NCBI GenBank assembly: GCA_025363655.1
Contig: JANYDK010000011.1
Span: 124,001 to 188,000, forward strand
Direction of reading: 5' to 3'
DNA length: 64,000 nucleotides
From: Deltaproteobacteria bacterium
Lineage (GTDB): Bacteria > Myxococcota_A > Polyangia > Polyangiales > JADJMO01
The notes under the pieces are model-generated. The model was not told the origin of the DNA and did not search any database. It saw nothing but the letters and a program-made list of their open reading frames with translations. Positions 25,625 through 33,720 of the stretch are shown here, one piece after another. A program made the position numbers and the translations under genes. Positions within the stretch are counted from its first letter, which is position 1, and each line of letters begins with the position of its first letter.

Positions 25625-26670
25625 GGGTCCTCGAGGTCGTCGTTCCTCCGGAAGCAGGGGGCGGACGACTCGATCGCGTGCTCGCCGAGCTCTCGTCAGG
25701 CGTCTCACGCGCCGAGGTGACGCGTTGGATCGAGGCTGGCCGCGTCGAGGTCGACGGCGTGCCGAAAAAAAAGCCGTCCGAGCGGGTGCGGGGCGGCGCT
25801 CGGCTTCGTGCTCTGCCGCTGCCTCCGCCAGCCAGTGATGCGCTACCGGACGCGAGCGTCGTCGTCGACGTCGTCTATCGTGACGACGACATCATCGTCG
25901 TCGACAAGCCGGCGGGGATGGTCGTGCATCCGGCCAAAGGACACGCCACCGGGACGTTGGTCAACGGCCTCCTCGCGCTCTTCTCTCGCGAGGGAATCGC
26001 GCCGGCCGAAACGCATGACGACGGCGACGGCAACCAGGACGGCGACGGGGAAGTCGAGAGCGAGCTGGCGATGCAACGGCCGGGCATCGTCCACCGCATC
26101 GATCGCGGCACGAGCGGCCTCTTGGTCGTCGCCCGCACCGTCGCCGCACGCGAGGCGTTGAAGAAGACGTTCGCGGCCCACGATCTCGAGCGCGTCTACG
26201 ACGCCATCGCTCTCGGCGCGCTCCCCGACACCATCACCTACGACACGCGCTACGGCCGGCACCCGACCGATCGCAAGGCGTTCACCAGCAAGCCGCGCGG
26301 CGAAGGCAAGCGAGCCGTGACCCACGTCACGGTGGTCGAACGCCTCGCGTTGCCGAGCCTCGCCATCACCCGAGTCGAGTGCCGATTGGAGACAGGACGC
26401 ACGCATCAGATTCGCGTGCACCTCGCGGAGCACGGCGCGTCGCTCCTCGGCGATCGAACCTACGGGAAGAATCCGCGCGACGCCGCGGTGCGGGCGATCG
26501 GCGAGGAGCTCGGTCGACAGGCGCTGCACGCGCGCCTCCTTGCGTTCGCGCATCCGATCACGCGAAAATCGATGCGCTTCGAGTCGCCCTGGCCGGCGGA
26601 CTTCTTGCGCGCAATCAGCGAGCTGCGCGCGTTAGCGGCGGCGCATGTGCCCAGGCGACACCGTCCGTGA
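25618..26670 (+). CDS. RluD-family 23S rRNA pseudouridine synthase
   Basis: The 350-residue enzyme isomerises uridine in large-subunit rRNA. An S4-like RNA-binding domain lies at about 14-62 (SRAEVTRWIEAGRVEVDG). The synthase domain opens with YRDDDIIVVDKPAGMVVHPAKGH. The catalytic motif is VHRIDRGTSGLLVVAR, with the catalytic Asp in HRID. ETGRTHQIRVHLAEHG is the C-terminal family signature. An acidic insert (about 138-155, DDGDGNQDGDGEVE) precedes the catalytic loop and is unusual. The start is GTG 25618 or GTG 25621, both inside the end of the preceding gene. Which uridine is modified cannot be told from sequence. Confidence 0.93.
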   Translation: MVRVLEVVVPPEAGGGRLDRVLAELSSGVSRAEVTRWIEAGRVEVDGVPKKKPSERVRGGARLRALPLPPPASDALPDASVVVDVVYRDDDIIVVDKPAGMVVHPAKGHATGTLVNGLLALFSREGIAPAETHDDGDGNQDGDGEVESELAMQRPGIVHRIDRGTSGLLVVARTVAAREALKKTFAAHDLERVYDAIALGALPDTITYDTRYGRHPTDRKAFTSKPRGEGKRAVTHVTVVERLALPSLAITRVECRLETGRTHQIRVHLAEHGASLLGDRTYGKNPRDAAVRAIGEELGRQALHARLLAFAHPITRKSMRFESPWPADFLRAISELRALAAAHVPRRHRP

Positions 26671-26761
26671 ACGCAGCACCACGAGCTCCCGCGGGCTCGT
26701 GCGATCGGCCATGTTTTTCGGCCTCTCGCGCGCGGCATCACCTTTGCGATGGTGGATCGAC

Positions 26762-27340
26762 ATGCAGCGATCGACCTTCGCCTCTGCGCTCGCGGGCAGC
26801 TTGCTCCTGTCGGCCTCCGGTGCCTCTGCCGAGCCGCTCCAGGCACACTCGACGCTCGGCCTGAAAATCGACGAGCCGGACGTCGTCTTCGCCGAGTCGG
26901 GCACCGTCGACGGCTGGGAACGACATCGCTTCGCGGTGCTCGCGCGGCTCGAAACACTCGGACCGATCGGCATCGGCGGCGTTGGCGTCGAGTACGGGAT
27001 CGATCGATGGTTCAGCGTCGGCGTCGCCGTGGGCTCGAACTCGAACGACGTGCAAGCAGCGTCGATGGCGCGCTTTCGCTTTCCACTCGGCGTCAACGGC
27101 GGCGTCGGGATCGGCCTTGGGGCATCCTATGGACGCGCCTTCGACGGCGGAGCCTGCCCCGCATCGAGCTCCTGCAGCAGTAGCCGGCCGCCGGTGGTGT
27201 CGGGCGACGGGGAGCTGTTCATCGAGGGGCGCTCGGACGAGGGATTCCTCATCCGTCTCTACGGCGGCTTGCATCGCAACTTCGATCACCAGCAGCAGCT
27301 CTATCCGTACTTCGGGCTCGGCCTCGGCTTCGCGCTATGA
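26762..27340 (+). CDS. Small outer-membrane beta-barrel-like protein
   Basis: This 192-residue protein starts at MQRSTFASALAG with a signal peptide ending GASAEP (about residue 25). The mature part is Gly/aromatic-rich with alternating strands, for example IGGVGVEYGIDRWFSVGVAVG, GVGIGLGASYGRAFDG and LYPYFGLGLGFAL. It ends in hydrophobic residues as outer-membrane barrels do, and the size suits an 8-stranded barrel. A Cys pair in ACPASSSC suggests an extracellular loop disulphide. The longer frame from 26645 is rejected because the signal peptide starts at 26762. The stop overlaps the convergent HAD gene by 6 bp. Confidence 0.8.
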   Translation: MQRSTFASALAGSLLLSASGASAEPLQAHSTLGLKIDEPDVVFAESGTVDGWERHRFAVLARLETLGPIGIGGVGVEYGIDRWFSVGVAVGSNSNDVQAASMARFRFPLGVNGGVGIGLGASYGRAFDGGACPASSSCSSSRPPVVSGDGELFIEGRSDEGFLIRLYGGLHRNFDHQQQLYPYFGLGLGFAL

Positions 27341-28159
27341 CGCGCGTACGAGGCCCGGAATCTCGGCTGCGATCGCCGAGAGCGCCGGCTTGGGACGGAC
27401 GGCGATCGGCACGCATGCCGCGCGCAACATGGGAGCGTCGAAGACGTTGTCCCCCATCGCAGCGACGATCGAGCGTTTCACGCCGCTCGCTTCGCCCGCG
27501 AGCTCGTGGGTGAGCGCGAGCGTCTTTCCTTCACCGTAGGTCCACGTCCCTTGCAAGGGCTGCGACTGGATGATGCCTGCCGAGACGCGCGGGGTCATCG
27601 CCAGGATTCGAGGCACTGGGAGCGACCAACGCTCGGCCATGATCTTCGCCGCGCGCTCGACGACGACGCGCGGCGAGGCGGAGACGAGGACGATGGAGAG
27701 CCGACGACGATGCGCCCACTGGAGCACCGCACCTGCCTCTTCGATGAGGCGATCACGCAGACCAAAGGAGCCTTCGAGCACCTCACGGGCGACTTCGTCG
27801 ATCGCCGCGACCGAGTGACCGGCGACGCACCAAGCCATCGCAGCGCAGATACGATCTTCCGGGAAACGCCGCGCAGAATACGCTTCGAAGAGCGCGCGCG
27901 CGATCGCAGTCGGATCGTCTTCCGGGACCGACACGCCGTGCTCGCGGGCTTCGGCGAGGAGATCGACGCGCGCCGATTCGCCGATCATGCGTCGTTCGAG
28001 CAGCTCGGCGAAGAGCGCTTCGCCGACGTCCGAGGTCCAGAGCGTTCCGTCGCCGTCGGTGGCGATCACCGCGCGCTCGGGCGAGGGGAGCGCGTCCAGC
28101 GTCTGATCGAGACGAGCGAGAAGCGTCTCGCGGGCGAGCACGGGGACGACCGGGATCAT
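27335..28159 (-). CDS. HAD-IB family phosphatase (SerB-like)
   Basis: The 274-residue protein contains the HAD motif I DGDGTLW at about 35-41, with both Asp residues, and motif II VLVSASPR at about 171-178. Late in the chain it has GDNVFDAPML, the DxxxD motif. The helical cap between motifs I and II resembles the IB subclass, which includes phosphoserine phosphatase. Its ATG overlaps the stop of fbp by four bases (ATGA), so it is translationally coupled to fructose-1,6-bisphosphatase. That pairing suggests a phosphorylated metabolite of central carbon metabolism as substrate, but this is inference. Confidence 0.88.
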   Translation of the reverse strand: MIPVVPVLARETLLARLDQTLDALPSPERAVIATDGDGTLWTSDVGEALFAELLERRMIGESARVDLLAEAREHGVSVPEDDPTAIARALFEAYSARRFPEDRICAAMAWCVAGHSVAAIDEVAREVLEGSFGLRDRLIEEAGAVLQWAHRRRLSIVLVSASPRVVVERAAKIMAERWSLPVPRILAMTPRVSAGIIQSQPLQGTWTYGEGKTLALTHELAGEASGVKRSIVAAMGDNVFDAPMLRAACVPIAVRPKPALSAIAAEIPGLVRAS

Positions 28160-29217
28160 GCCGGCTCGGCGCGTGTCTCTGCGACCGGACCGCCCTCTTG
28201 CGCGAAGCGCTCGAACGTGGCGACGTCGTCGGGAGAACCGATGATCAGCGGCGTGCGCTGGTGCAGCTGATGAGGAGCGATGTCGAGGATGCGCTCCTTG
28301 CCGCTCGTCGCCCGCCCGCCGGCCGCTTCGAAGATGAAGGCCATCGGGTTCGCCTCGTAGAGGAGGCGCAGCTTTCCTTGCGGCGATTTGCGATCGGCCG
28401 GGTAGGCGAAGATGCCGCCCTTGACCAACGTCCGGTGCGCGTCGGCGACGAGCGAGCCGACGTAGCGCGCGCCGTAGGGGCGCTTGGTCTCCTTGTCTTC
28501 CTGCTTCAGGTACTCGACCCAGGCGCGCGTCGCCTCGTCCCAACGCGCCGTGTTGCCTTCGTTGACGGAGTACGTGCTGCCCCGCTGGGGGACCTTGATG
28601 TTCTCGTGCGAGAGGAAGAACTCGCCGATGTTCGGGTCGAGGGTGAAGCCGTGGACGCCGAACTTCGGACCCGTCGAATAGACGAGCATCGTGCTCGAAC
28701 CGTAGATGAGGTAGCCGGCGGCACGGAGCGAGGTGCCCGGCTGGAGGAGGTCGTCGAGCGTGCCCGGTACCGACGGATCGCTCTTGCGGCGATAGATGCC
28801 GAAAATCGTGCCGATCGAGATATTGCAGTCGATGTTCGAGGAGCCGTCGAGCGGATCCATCGCCACCGCGTAACGACCACCACCCGGCAGGAGAATCGGG
28901 TCCTCGAGCTCTTCGCTGCCGATGGCGCAGGCGCGTTGGCCGCGCTGGATGACCGTGATGAACGTGTCGTTCGCCATCGTGTCGAGCTTCTGCACGCGCT
29001 CGCCCTGGACGTTGACGTCACCGGTGTACCCGAGGACGTCGGCGAGGCCGGCCTGGCGAACTTGCGCGTCGACGAGCTTCGCCGCGAGCGCGATTTGATA
29101 GAGCAGCGAGGTGAAATGCCCGGTCGCGCCCGGAGACATCTCCATTTGCTGGGAAATGTGGGCTTCCAGCGAGATGCCGACGGTCGACGGGGGGGCAGCG
29201 CGCCACGACGTTTGCAT
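28156..29217 (-). CDS. fbp: Class I fructose-1,6-bisphosphatase
   Basis: The enzyme removes the 1-phosphate from fructose-1,6-bisphosphate in gluconeogenesis. The 353-residue length fits the class. Key sites are GSEELEDP at about 100-107, the metal-binding DPLDGSSN at 121-128, and YVGSLVADAHRTLVKGGIF. The C-terminal LLYEANPMAFIFEAAGG is the family's sugar-phosphate-binding stretch. ATG 29217 is chosen because the longer frame to 29379 has no family sequence. The gene is followed by the overlapping HAD phosphatase gene. Confidence 0.96.
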   Translation of the reverse strand: MQTSWRAAPPSTVGISLEAHISQQMEMSPGATGHFTSLLYQIALAAKLVDAQVRQAGLADVLGYTGDVNVQGERVQKLDTMANDTFITVIQRGQRACAIGSEELEDPILLPGGGRYAVAMDPLDGSSNIDCNISIGTIFGIYRRKSDPSVPGTLDDLLQPGTSLRAAGYLIYGSSTMLVYSTGPKFGVHGFTLDPNIGEFFLSHENIKVPQRGSTYSVNEGNTARWDEATRAWVEYLKQEDKETKRPYGARYVGSLVADAHRTLVKGGIFAYPADRKSPQGKLRLLYEANPMAFIFEAAGGRATSGKERILDIAPHQLHQRTPLIIGSPDDVATFERFAQEGGPVAETRAEPA

Positions 29218-29299
29218 GGCCGGGCTCTTCCCTCGGCGGGTCTCCGGCGGCAACTCCGAGCGCGTCAGCCACGGAGAATCTGCTACGCTCGCGGCCCCG

Positions 29300-29788
29300 A
29301 TGAACGAATCAGCGCGGCGCTCGTGCGCCAAACTCGAGCACGTCCTCTCGTCGAGCCCTGCCTTCCAGAAGGTCGACAAGAACTTCTATGTCGTCCGCCA
29401 GGGCAGCGCGTACGTCTACATCCTCGTCGTCGAGTGGGGTGATGAGCGAGCCCTCGTACGCTTCGTCGCCCAGCTCGCCCGCGGCGTCGATTTGACCCCC
29501 GACTTGGCGATGAAGCTGCTCCGCCTCAACTCGCGCATGCGCTTCGGCGCCTTCGGCTTCGTGCGTGACGGTCAGTGCGTCACCTTCAGCCACACGCTCC
29601 TCGGCGGCGCCACCTTGGACGAGGCGGAGATCTTCGCCACCCTCCGCGACGTCGCGCTCGTCGCCGACGAATACGACGATCAAATCGTCGAAGAAGCGGG
29701 CGGACAGACGATGCAGCAGCTCCTCGAGGAATCGGCCCTCAGCTCGCTGAAGGACCACCTCGAGCACAAAGGCTGGGGCGAAGCGTAA
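29300..29788 (+). CDS. YbjN-like / secretion-chaperone-fold protein
   Basis: This 162-residue soluble protein has the alternating strand-helix order of the YbjN and CesT-type fold. It starts CAKLEHVLSSSPAFQKVDKN. A beta-hairpin FYVVRQGSAYVYILVVEWGD follows, then LLRLNSRMRFGAFGFVRDG and a C-terminal helical region. Proteins of this fold bind peptides or act as regulators, and the sequence does not say which. TACGCT lies 10 nt upstream of ATG 29300, again with no Shine-Dalgarno. The next gene starts about 6 nt downstream. Confidence 0.8.
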   Translation: MNESARRSCAKLEHVLSSSPAFQKVDKNFYVVRQGSAYVYILVVEWGDERALVRFVAQLARGVDLTPDLAMKLLRLNSRMRFGAFGFVRDGQCVTFSHTLLGGATLDEAEIFATLRDVALVADEYDDQIVEEAGGQTMQQLLEESALSSLKDHLEHKGWGEA

Positions 29789-29793
29789 GAGTC

Positions 29794-31146
29794 TTGTCGG
29801 ACCCGAAGGACGACGAGGGCCGCGGCGAAGGGCACGAGGCGACCGACGAAGGGCGCACTGCCTCGGCACGCCCGCCGCCCGTTTCGTCCCCGGGTGAGGC
29901 CTCGCGCCTCGGAATTCCCAGCACCAGCACGCTGCGGCCGCCGCCGCCGCCGGTCTCGCCGAGCGGACGTCCACCGCCGCCGCCGTCGATTCCGCCGCCT
30001 CCTCCCTCGGGAGATCCGACGCGTTCGTCGCAGCGCCCCTCGAAGCCGCAACGCAGCGAAGAGCTGCTCCTCAATACCGGCCGCGATCGCTTCGGCGTCG
30101 GGCTCTTGTGGCCGATGGCGATCGCCGCGCTCGCCGCCAACCTCATCGCCGGGCTCCTCGCACCAGGTTTCATCGGCTCGGCCGGCAACGCGCTCGCCAG
30201 TCGCTGGCGTTGGTGGGCGACCATCACCCCGCTCGCCGCCGCCATCCTCGGCATCGGCTCGGTCATCGCGCTGGTGATGGCCGCCGTCGCCAATCCTCGA
30301 ACGTCGATCTCGACGCGCATCGTCGCCACCTTCGGCGCTGGCCTCGTCCTCACGCTCACCGCCGCGGCGCTCCGAGGAAAGCTCGAGCAGACCCAGCTCA
30401 TCGTCCTCTTCGCCGGCGCCTTCGCGGTGCTCGTGGCCAGCGCCGTGGAAGCGCTCGCCCCACCACCAACGCGCGCGCTCGGCGTCATGCTCGGCCTCCT
30501 GGCGCTCTCGTCGCTTCTTCGCGTCGCCGGATGGGGCCTCGCATGGAGCGCGAGTCACAAGAACTACCCGAGCGCGCTCGGCCTCGGTCAAACGGCGGCG
30601 TCGGTCGCGCTCGTCCTCGAGCTCCTCGCGCAGGGCTTCGCCGTCCTCTACCTCTTCTATCGCCCTGGTTTTCGTGGGGCGATCGCCGCGGTCATCGCCG
30701 TCGGCGCAGCCTTCGCGCTCTCGATGTACACGCTGCGCACCGTCTACGATCCGAACGCGGCCGGGACGACGCGCGAAGCGTTGCAACACGCGGTCTCACT
30801 CCGCGTGCAGGGTCTCGATCCCCTCCCCTCGTGGGTCGATCGCGCCGCGGGCATCCAAGAGATCGCGCTCCTCGAGGCGCGCCACCGGCTCGGGCTCCTG
30901 CCGCTCGTCTTCGCCGAGTTCGCCTCGCTGACGTTGCCGCTCGCCGCCTTCGCCTCGGTCTCGCGTCCGACCCTCGGGCTCGTCGCCGCGGTCTCGCTGG
31001 CGGTCCTCTCGCGCGGTCAGGTCGACACGCCGCTGCGCGCCCTCGAGCTTTGCCTCGCCGCCCTCGGCGCGCTCGTGCTCTCGCGAGGCGCACGTGTTCG
31101 ACAAGCCTCGAACGCGCGCCAAAGCGAACGGCCGACGGCGAAGTAG
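29794..31146 (+). CDS. Polytopic membrane protein with Pro-rich N-terminus
   Basis: The product is about 450 residues if translation starts at TTG 29794, where the reading gives SDPKDDEGRG. The first 95 residues are hydrophilic and contain Pro tracts (PPPPPV, PPPPPSIPPPPPS). About ten hydrophobic segments follow, starting at LLWPMAIAALAANLIAGLLA. A loop of about 50 residues near 340-390 contains AGIQEIALLEARHRLG. No transporter or enzyme signature was recognised. The start is uncertain; no ATG or GTG is available between the previous gene and the conserved-looking N-terminus. Confidence 0.75.
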   Translation: MSDPKDDEGRGEGHEATDEGRTASARPPPVSSPGEASRLGIPSTSTLRPPPPPVSPSGRPPPPPSIPPPPPSGDPTRSSQRPSKPQRSEELLLNTGRDRFGVGLLWPMAIAALAANLIAGLLAPGFIGSAGNALASRWRWWATITPLAAAILGIGSVIALVMAAVANPRTSISTRIVATFGAGLVLTLTAAALRGKLEQTQLIVLFAGAFAVLVASAVEALAPPPTRALGVMLGLLALSSLLRVAGWGLAWSASHKNYPSALGLGQTAASVALVLELLAQGFAVLYLFYRPGFRGAIAAVIAVGAAFALSMYTLRTVYDPNAAGTTREALQHAVSLRVQGLDPLPSWVDRAAGIQEIALLEARHRLGLLPLVFAEFASLTLPLAAFASVSRPTLGLVAAVSLAVLSRGQVDTPLRALELCLAALGALVLSRGARVRQASNARQSERPTAK

Positions 31147-31162
31147 TCGGCGTCGGCTCGGC

Positions 31163-32284
31163 TCACGCTGCTTTCTTCCCCCAATCGGTCTCGCGGCAGT
31201 AGCGGAAGAGCGTCTCGAAATACGTCTCGACGCGCGGCACGGTGATGCCCGTGCCTTCGAGACCACGCGTGGTCTCCGTCGTGTCGAACGCCAGCTCCAG
31301 CGATAGATAAGGTGTGTATACACGGCCGGTCGTGAGCACGCGCTTGATGCGGCCGAACGTGAACCGATCGACCAGCGGGCGCGCATAGCGGACGAAGAAC
31401 GAAGGCTCGACGAAGATCGCCGGCTTCACGCCGAAGAAGCGCGCGGCGAGCGACGAGAGCTGACCGAGCGTCGCCGAGCGCTCGGCGCCGGCCGTGAGGT
31501 GATGGACGCGACCGAGGCTGCGTTCGCTCTTGCGCAGATGGACGAGCGCCTGGACCACGAAGTCGGAGGGGACGATGTCGACGGGCGTCGAGGCGCGACC
31601 AGGCACCACGCGCCAGAGACCGCTGCCGTAGATCTTGAGCGGCCAGTAGAGGACCTTGAAGCTCGAGGTGCGTCCGGTGCTCGAGTCGCCGACGATGATG
31701 CTCGGGCGGAAGACGGCGATGGGCTGGCTGACGAAGCGCGATTGTACGAGCTTCTCGGCCTCCATCTTCGTCTGCTCGTAGGTGTTGCGGAACGATTGGC
31801 CGACGTCGAGCTCACCTTCGAGCACGCGGCCACTGCGCTCACCGGCGACGTAGGCCGTGCCGATGTAGTCGAGCCGCGCGCCTGCCTCGGCGCAGAAGTC
31901 GAGGACGCGACGGGTTCCTTCGACGTTGATCGCGCGGGCCTCCTCGAGCGGCAGCGTGAAGCTGACCGCGGCAGCGCCATGAATGACAGCGCCCGTCTCG
32001 ACGACCAGCGCACGATAGGCCGCCTCGTCGAGACCGAAGCGCGGGCGCTCGAGATCTGCACGAACGAAGCGCACGCGATCGCGAGCGTTTGCGAGGACCT
32101 CGGGCGCGACGACGGCGACCAGCAGCGCCTCGCCCCGCCGCGCAGAATCGCCGTCGTCCTTTCCGCGGATGAGCAACGTGAGCTGCGCGCGCGAATCGTC
32201 AGCGAGGAGCGCGGCGACGATTTCACGCCCGAGGAAGCCGGTGGCGCCAGTGACGAGGGTGCGAGGAGAGGTGTCGGAAATCAT
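31163..32284 (-). CDS. Fatty-acyl-CoA-reductase-like extended SDR (NAD_binding_4 type)
   Basis: The 373-residue protein has the Rossmann motif TGATGFLG near the N-terminus, LDYIGTAYVAGERSG at the catalytic Ser/Thr region and NTYEQTKMEAEKL, which holds the YxxxK catalytic pair. The overall order resembles the NAD_binding_4 domain of fatty acyl-CoA reductases and thioester reductases. The likely reaction is NAD(P)H-dependent reduction of an acyl thioester or a steroid-like alcohol. ATG 32284 is preferred to ATG 32302, because the latter lies inside a perfect palindrome that looks like an operator. Confidence 0.83.
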   Translation of the reverse strand: MISDTSPRTLVTGATGFLGREIVAALLADDSRAQLTLLIRGKDDGDSARRGEALLVAVVAPEVLANARDRVRFVRADLERPRFGLDEAAYRALVVETGAVIHGAAAVSFTLPLEEARAINVEGTRRVLDFCAEAGARLDYIGTAYVAGERSGRVLEGELDVGQSFRNTYEQTKMEAEKLVQSRFVSQPIAVFRPSIIVGDSSTGRTSSFKVLYWPLKIYGSGLWRVVPGRASTPVDIVPSDFVVQALVHLRKSERSLGRVHHLTAGAERSATLGQLSSLAARFFGVKPAIFVEPSFFVRYARPLVDRFTFGRIKRVLTTGRVYTPYLSLELAFDTTETTRGLEGTGITVPRVETYFETLFRYCRETDWGKKAA

Positions 32285-32285
32285 T

Positions 32286-32302
32286 TTGCACCCATTGTGC
32301 AA
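32286..32302. promoter_or_regulatory. Candidate operator palindrome before the SDR gene
   Basis: TTGCAC and GTGCAA form a perfect 6-bp inverted repeat with a 5-nt spacer, immediately upstream of the SDR start. The size and symmetry suit a dimeric TetR/FadR-type regulator that could sense acyl-CoA, which would fit a reductase of acyl thioesters. Related TGCAC/GTGCA pairs occur at 36730-36770. Confidence 0.4.
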
Positions 32303-32378
32303 CTTCTTTCCGAAACGTCAAGCCGCTGGCCAGCCCCTCGAGAAGGAGGCCGTTACGCGACGTTCAGCGAGCGAGCAT

Positions 32379-32411
32379 GCCGGCGGGCCGAGCGTCAGAG
32401 CTCACGCCGGC
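32379..32411 (-). terminator. Possible hairpin between SDR and aminotransferase genes
   Basis: GCCGGCG (32379-32385) and CGCCGGC (32405-32411) form a 7-bp stem, with an inner GAGC/GCTC mini-stem in the loop. It lies just beyond the stop of the upstream SDR-side gap, in the minus-strand direction before the aminotransferase end. There is no T run, so it may be only a compact GC-rich structure. Confidence 0.25.
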
Positions 32412-32419
32412 GGCAGCGT

Positions 32420-33631
32420 CTATCCCAACTTCTCGACGGCTGCCTTCGCTGCTGCGAGACCGGCGTCGATGTTCTCTTCGCTCGTCGCGTAGCTGAAACG
32501 AAGATACCCGGGCGCGCCGAACGCCGAGCCGGGAACGGCGGCGCATCCGGCCTCTTCGAGGAGGAAGGTGGCGATCGCCAGATCGTCGGTGAGCGGTCCG
32601 TTCTTCGCCTTCTTGCCGAGGAGCGCGCGGAAGTCGGCGAATGCATAAAAGGCGCCCTCCGGTGCGCGGCAACGAATGCCAGGGATCGCCCCGAGCCCAG
32701 CGACCATGCGCGTGCGCCTTGCAGCGAAACGGAGGCGCATCGCCTCGATCGACTCTTGCGGGCCGGTCAACGCGGCCACCGCAGCCGCTTGGGCGACGGC
32801 GGCAGGATTGGTCGTCGATTGGCTCTGCACGACGTCCAGCGCCTTGGCCATCGCCGGCGGCGTGATCGACCAACCGATGCGCCAACCCGTCATCGCATAC
32901 GATTTCGAGACGCCGTCGATGACGAGGATTCGATCGCGAATCTTCATTCCGTCCCGATGCGCCAGCGTCAGGGCCGAGACCTGCTTGAAGCCGTCGTAGA
33001 CGAGGTCGGCGTAGATTTCGTCGACCACGAGCCAACAGTCGTGGGCCTCGAGCACCTCGAGGAGCGCGCGCAACGACTTCTCGCCGTACGCGCTGCCCGT
33101 CGGGTTGGACGGCGTGCAGAGGATCACCGCCTTGGTCTGCGGCGAGAGCGAGGCCTGCAGCGTCTCGGGCGTGAGCAGCCAACCGTCTTCTTCCCGCGTC
33201 TCGGGGCAGACGGCCGTCGCGCCGACCAAGCGAACTTGTTCGGGATAGCTGACCCAGTACGGCGCTGGACAGATGACCTCGTCGCCTGGCTCGTAGAGGG
33301 CGAGCGCGAGGTTGAAGAGCGAGTGCTTGGCCCCGACGCCGACGACGACCTGCTCCGGCGCACACGGTGCTCCCCGACGAGCGGCCGAGCTGGCGGCGAT
33401 CGCCTTCTTCAGCTCGGGAGTCCCGGTGACCGCCGTATAGCGCGTGGCCCCCGCGTCGAGCGCCTTCTTGGCCGCGTCACGAATGTGGATCGGCGTGTCG
33501 AAATCGGGCTCGCCGACGCCGAAAGGATAGATGGTGCGACCCTGGGCTCGAAGGGCTGCCGCGCGCGCCGAGACGGCCAGCGTGGCGCTCGGCTGCACGA
33601 CGTCCAATCGCTGTGAGAAGCGGTGCGTCAT
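32420..33631 (-). CDS. PLP-dependent aminotransferase class I (aspartate aminotransferase-like)
   Basis: The 403-residue enzyme begins MTHRFSQRLDVVQPSATLAVSARA, typical of the bacterial AspB subgroup. Key sites are FGVGEPDFDTP, APYWVSYPEQ, CTPSNPTGS (Asn contacts PLP), VVDEIYADLVYD (Asp binds the ring N and Tyr the phenol) and SKSYAMTGWRIGW, with the Schiff-base Lys. It should transfer amino groups between aspartate or related amino acids and 2-oxoglutarate. It could belong to amino-acid or cofactor synthesis. ATG 33631 is used because the longer frame has unrelated composition. Confidence 0.93.
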   Translation of the reverse strand: MTHRFSQRLDVVQPSATLAVSARAAALRAQGRTIYPFGVGEPDFDTPIHIRDAAKKALDAGATRYTAVTGTPELKKAIAASSAARRGAPCAPEQVVVGVGAKHSLFNLALALYEPGDEVICPAPYWVSYPEQVRLVGATAVCPETREEDGWLLTPETLQASLSPQTKAVILCTPSNPTGSAYGEKSLRALLEVLEAHDCWLVVDEIYADLVYDGFKQVSALTLAHRDGMKIRDRILVIDGVSKSYAMTGWRIGWSITPPAMAKALDVVQSQSTTNPAAVAQAAAVAALTGPQESIEAMRLRFAARRTRMVAGLGAIPGIRCRAPEGAFYAFADFRALLGKKAKNGPLTDDLAIATFLLEEAGCAAVPGSAFGAPGYLRFSYATSEENIDAGLAAAKAAVEKLG

Positions 33632-33720
33632 ACGGACACGAGTACGGGGCGGAAGGGGCGCGGTCAACCCCTGGCAGGAGGTACAGCCGAAGGGCACAGA
33701 GCCGAGCGCATGCATGGCGC

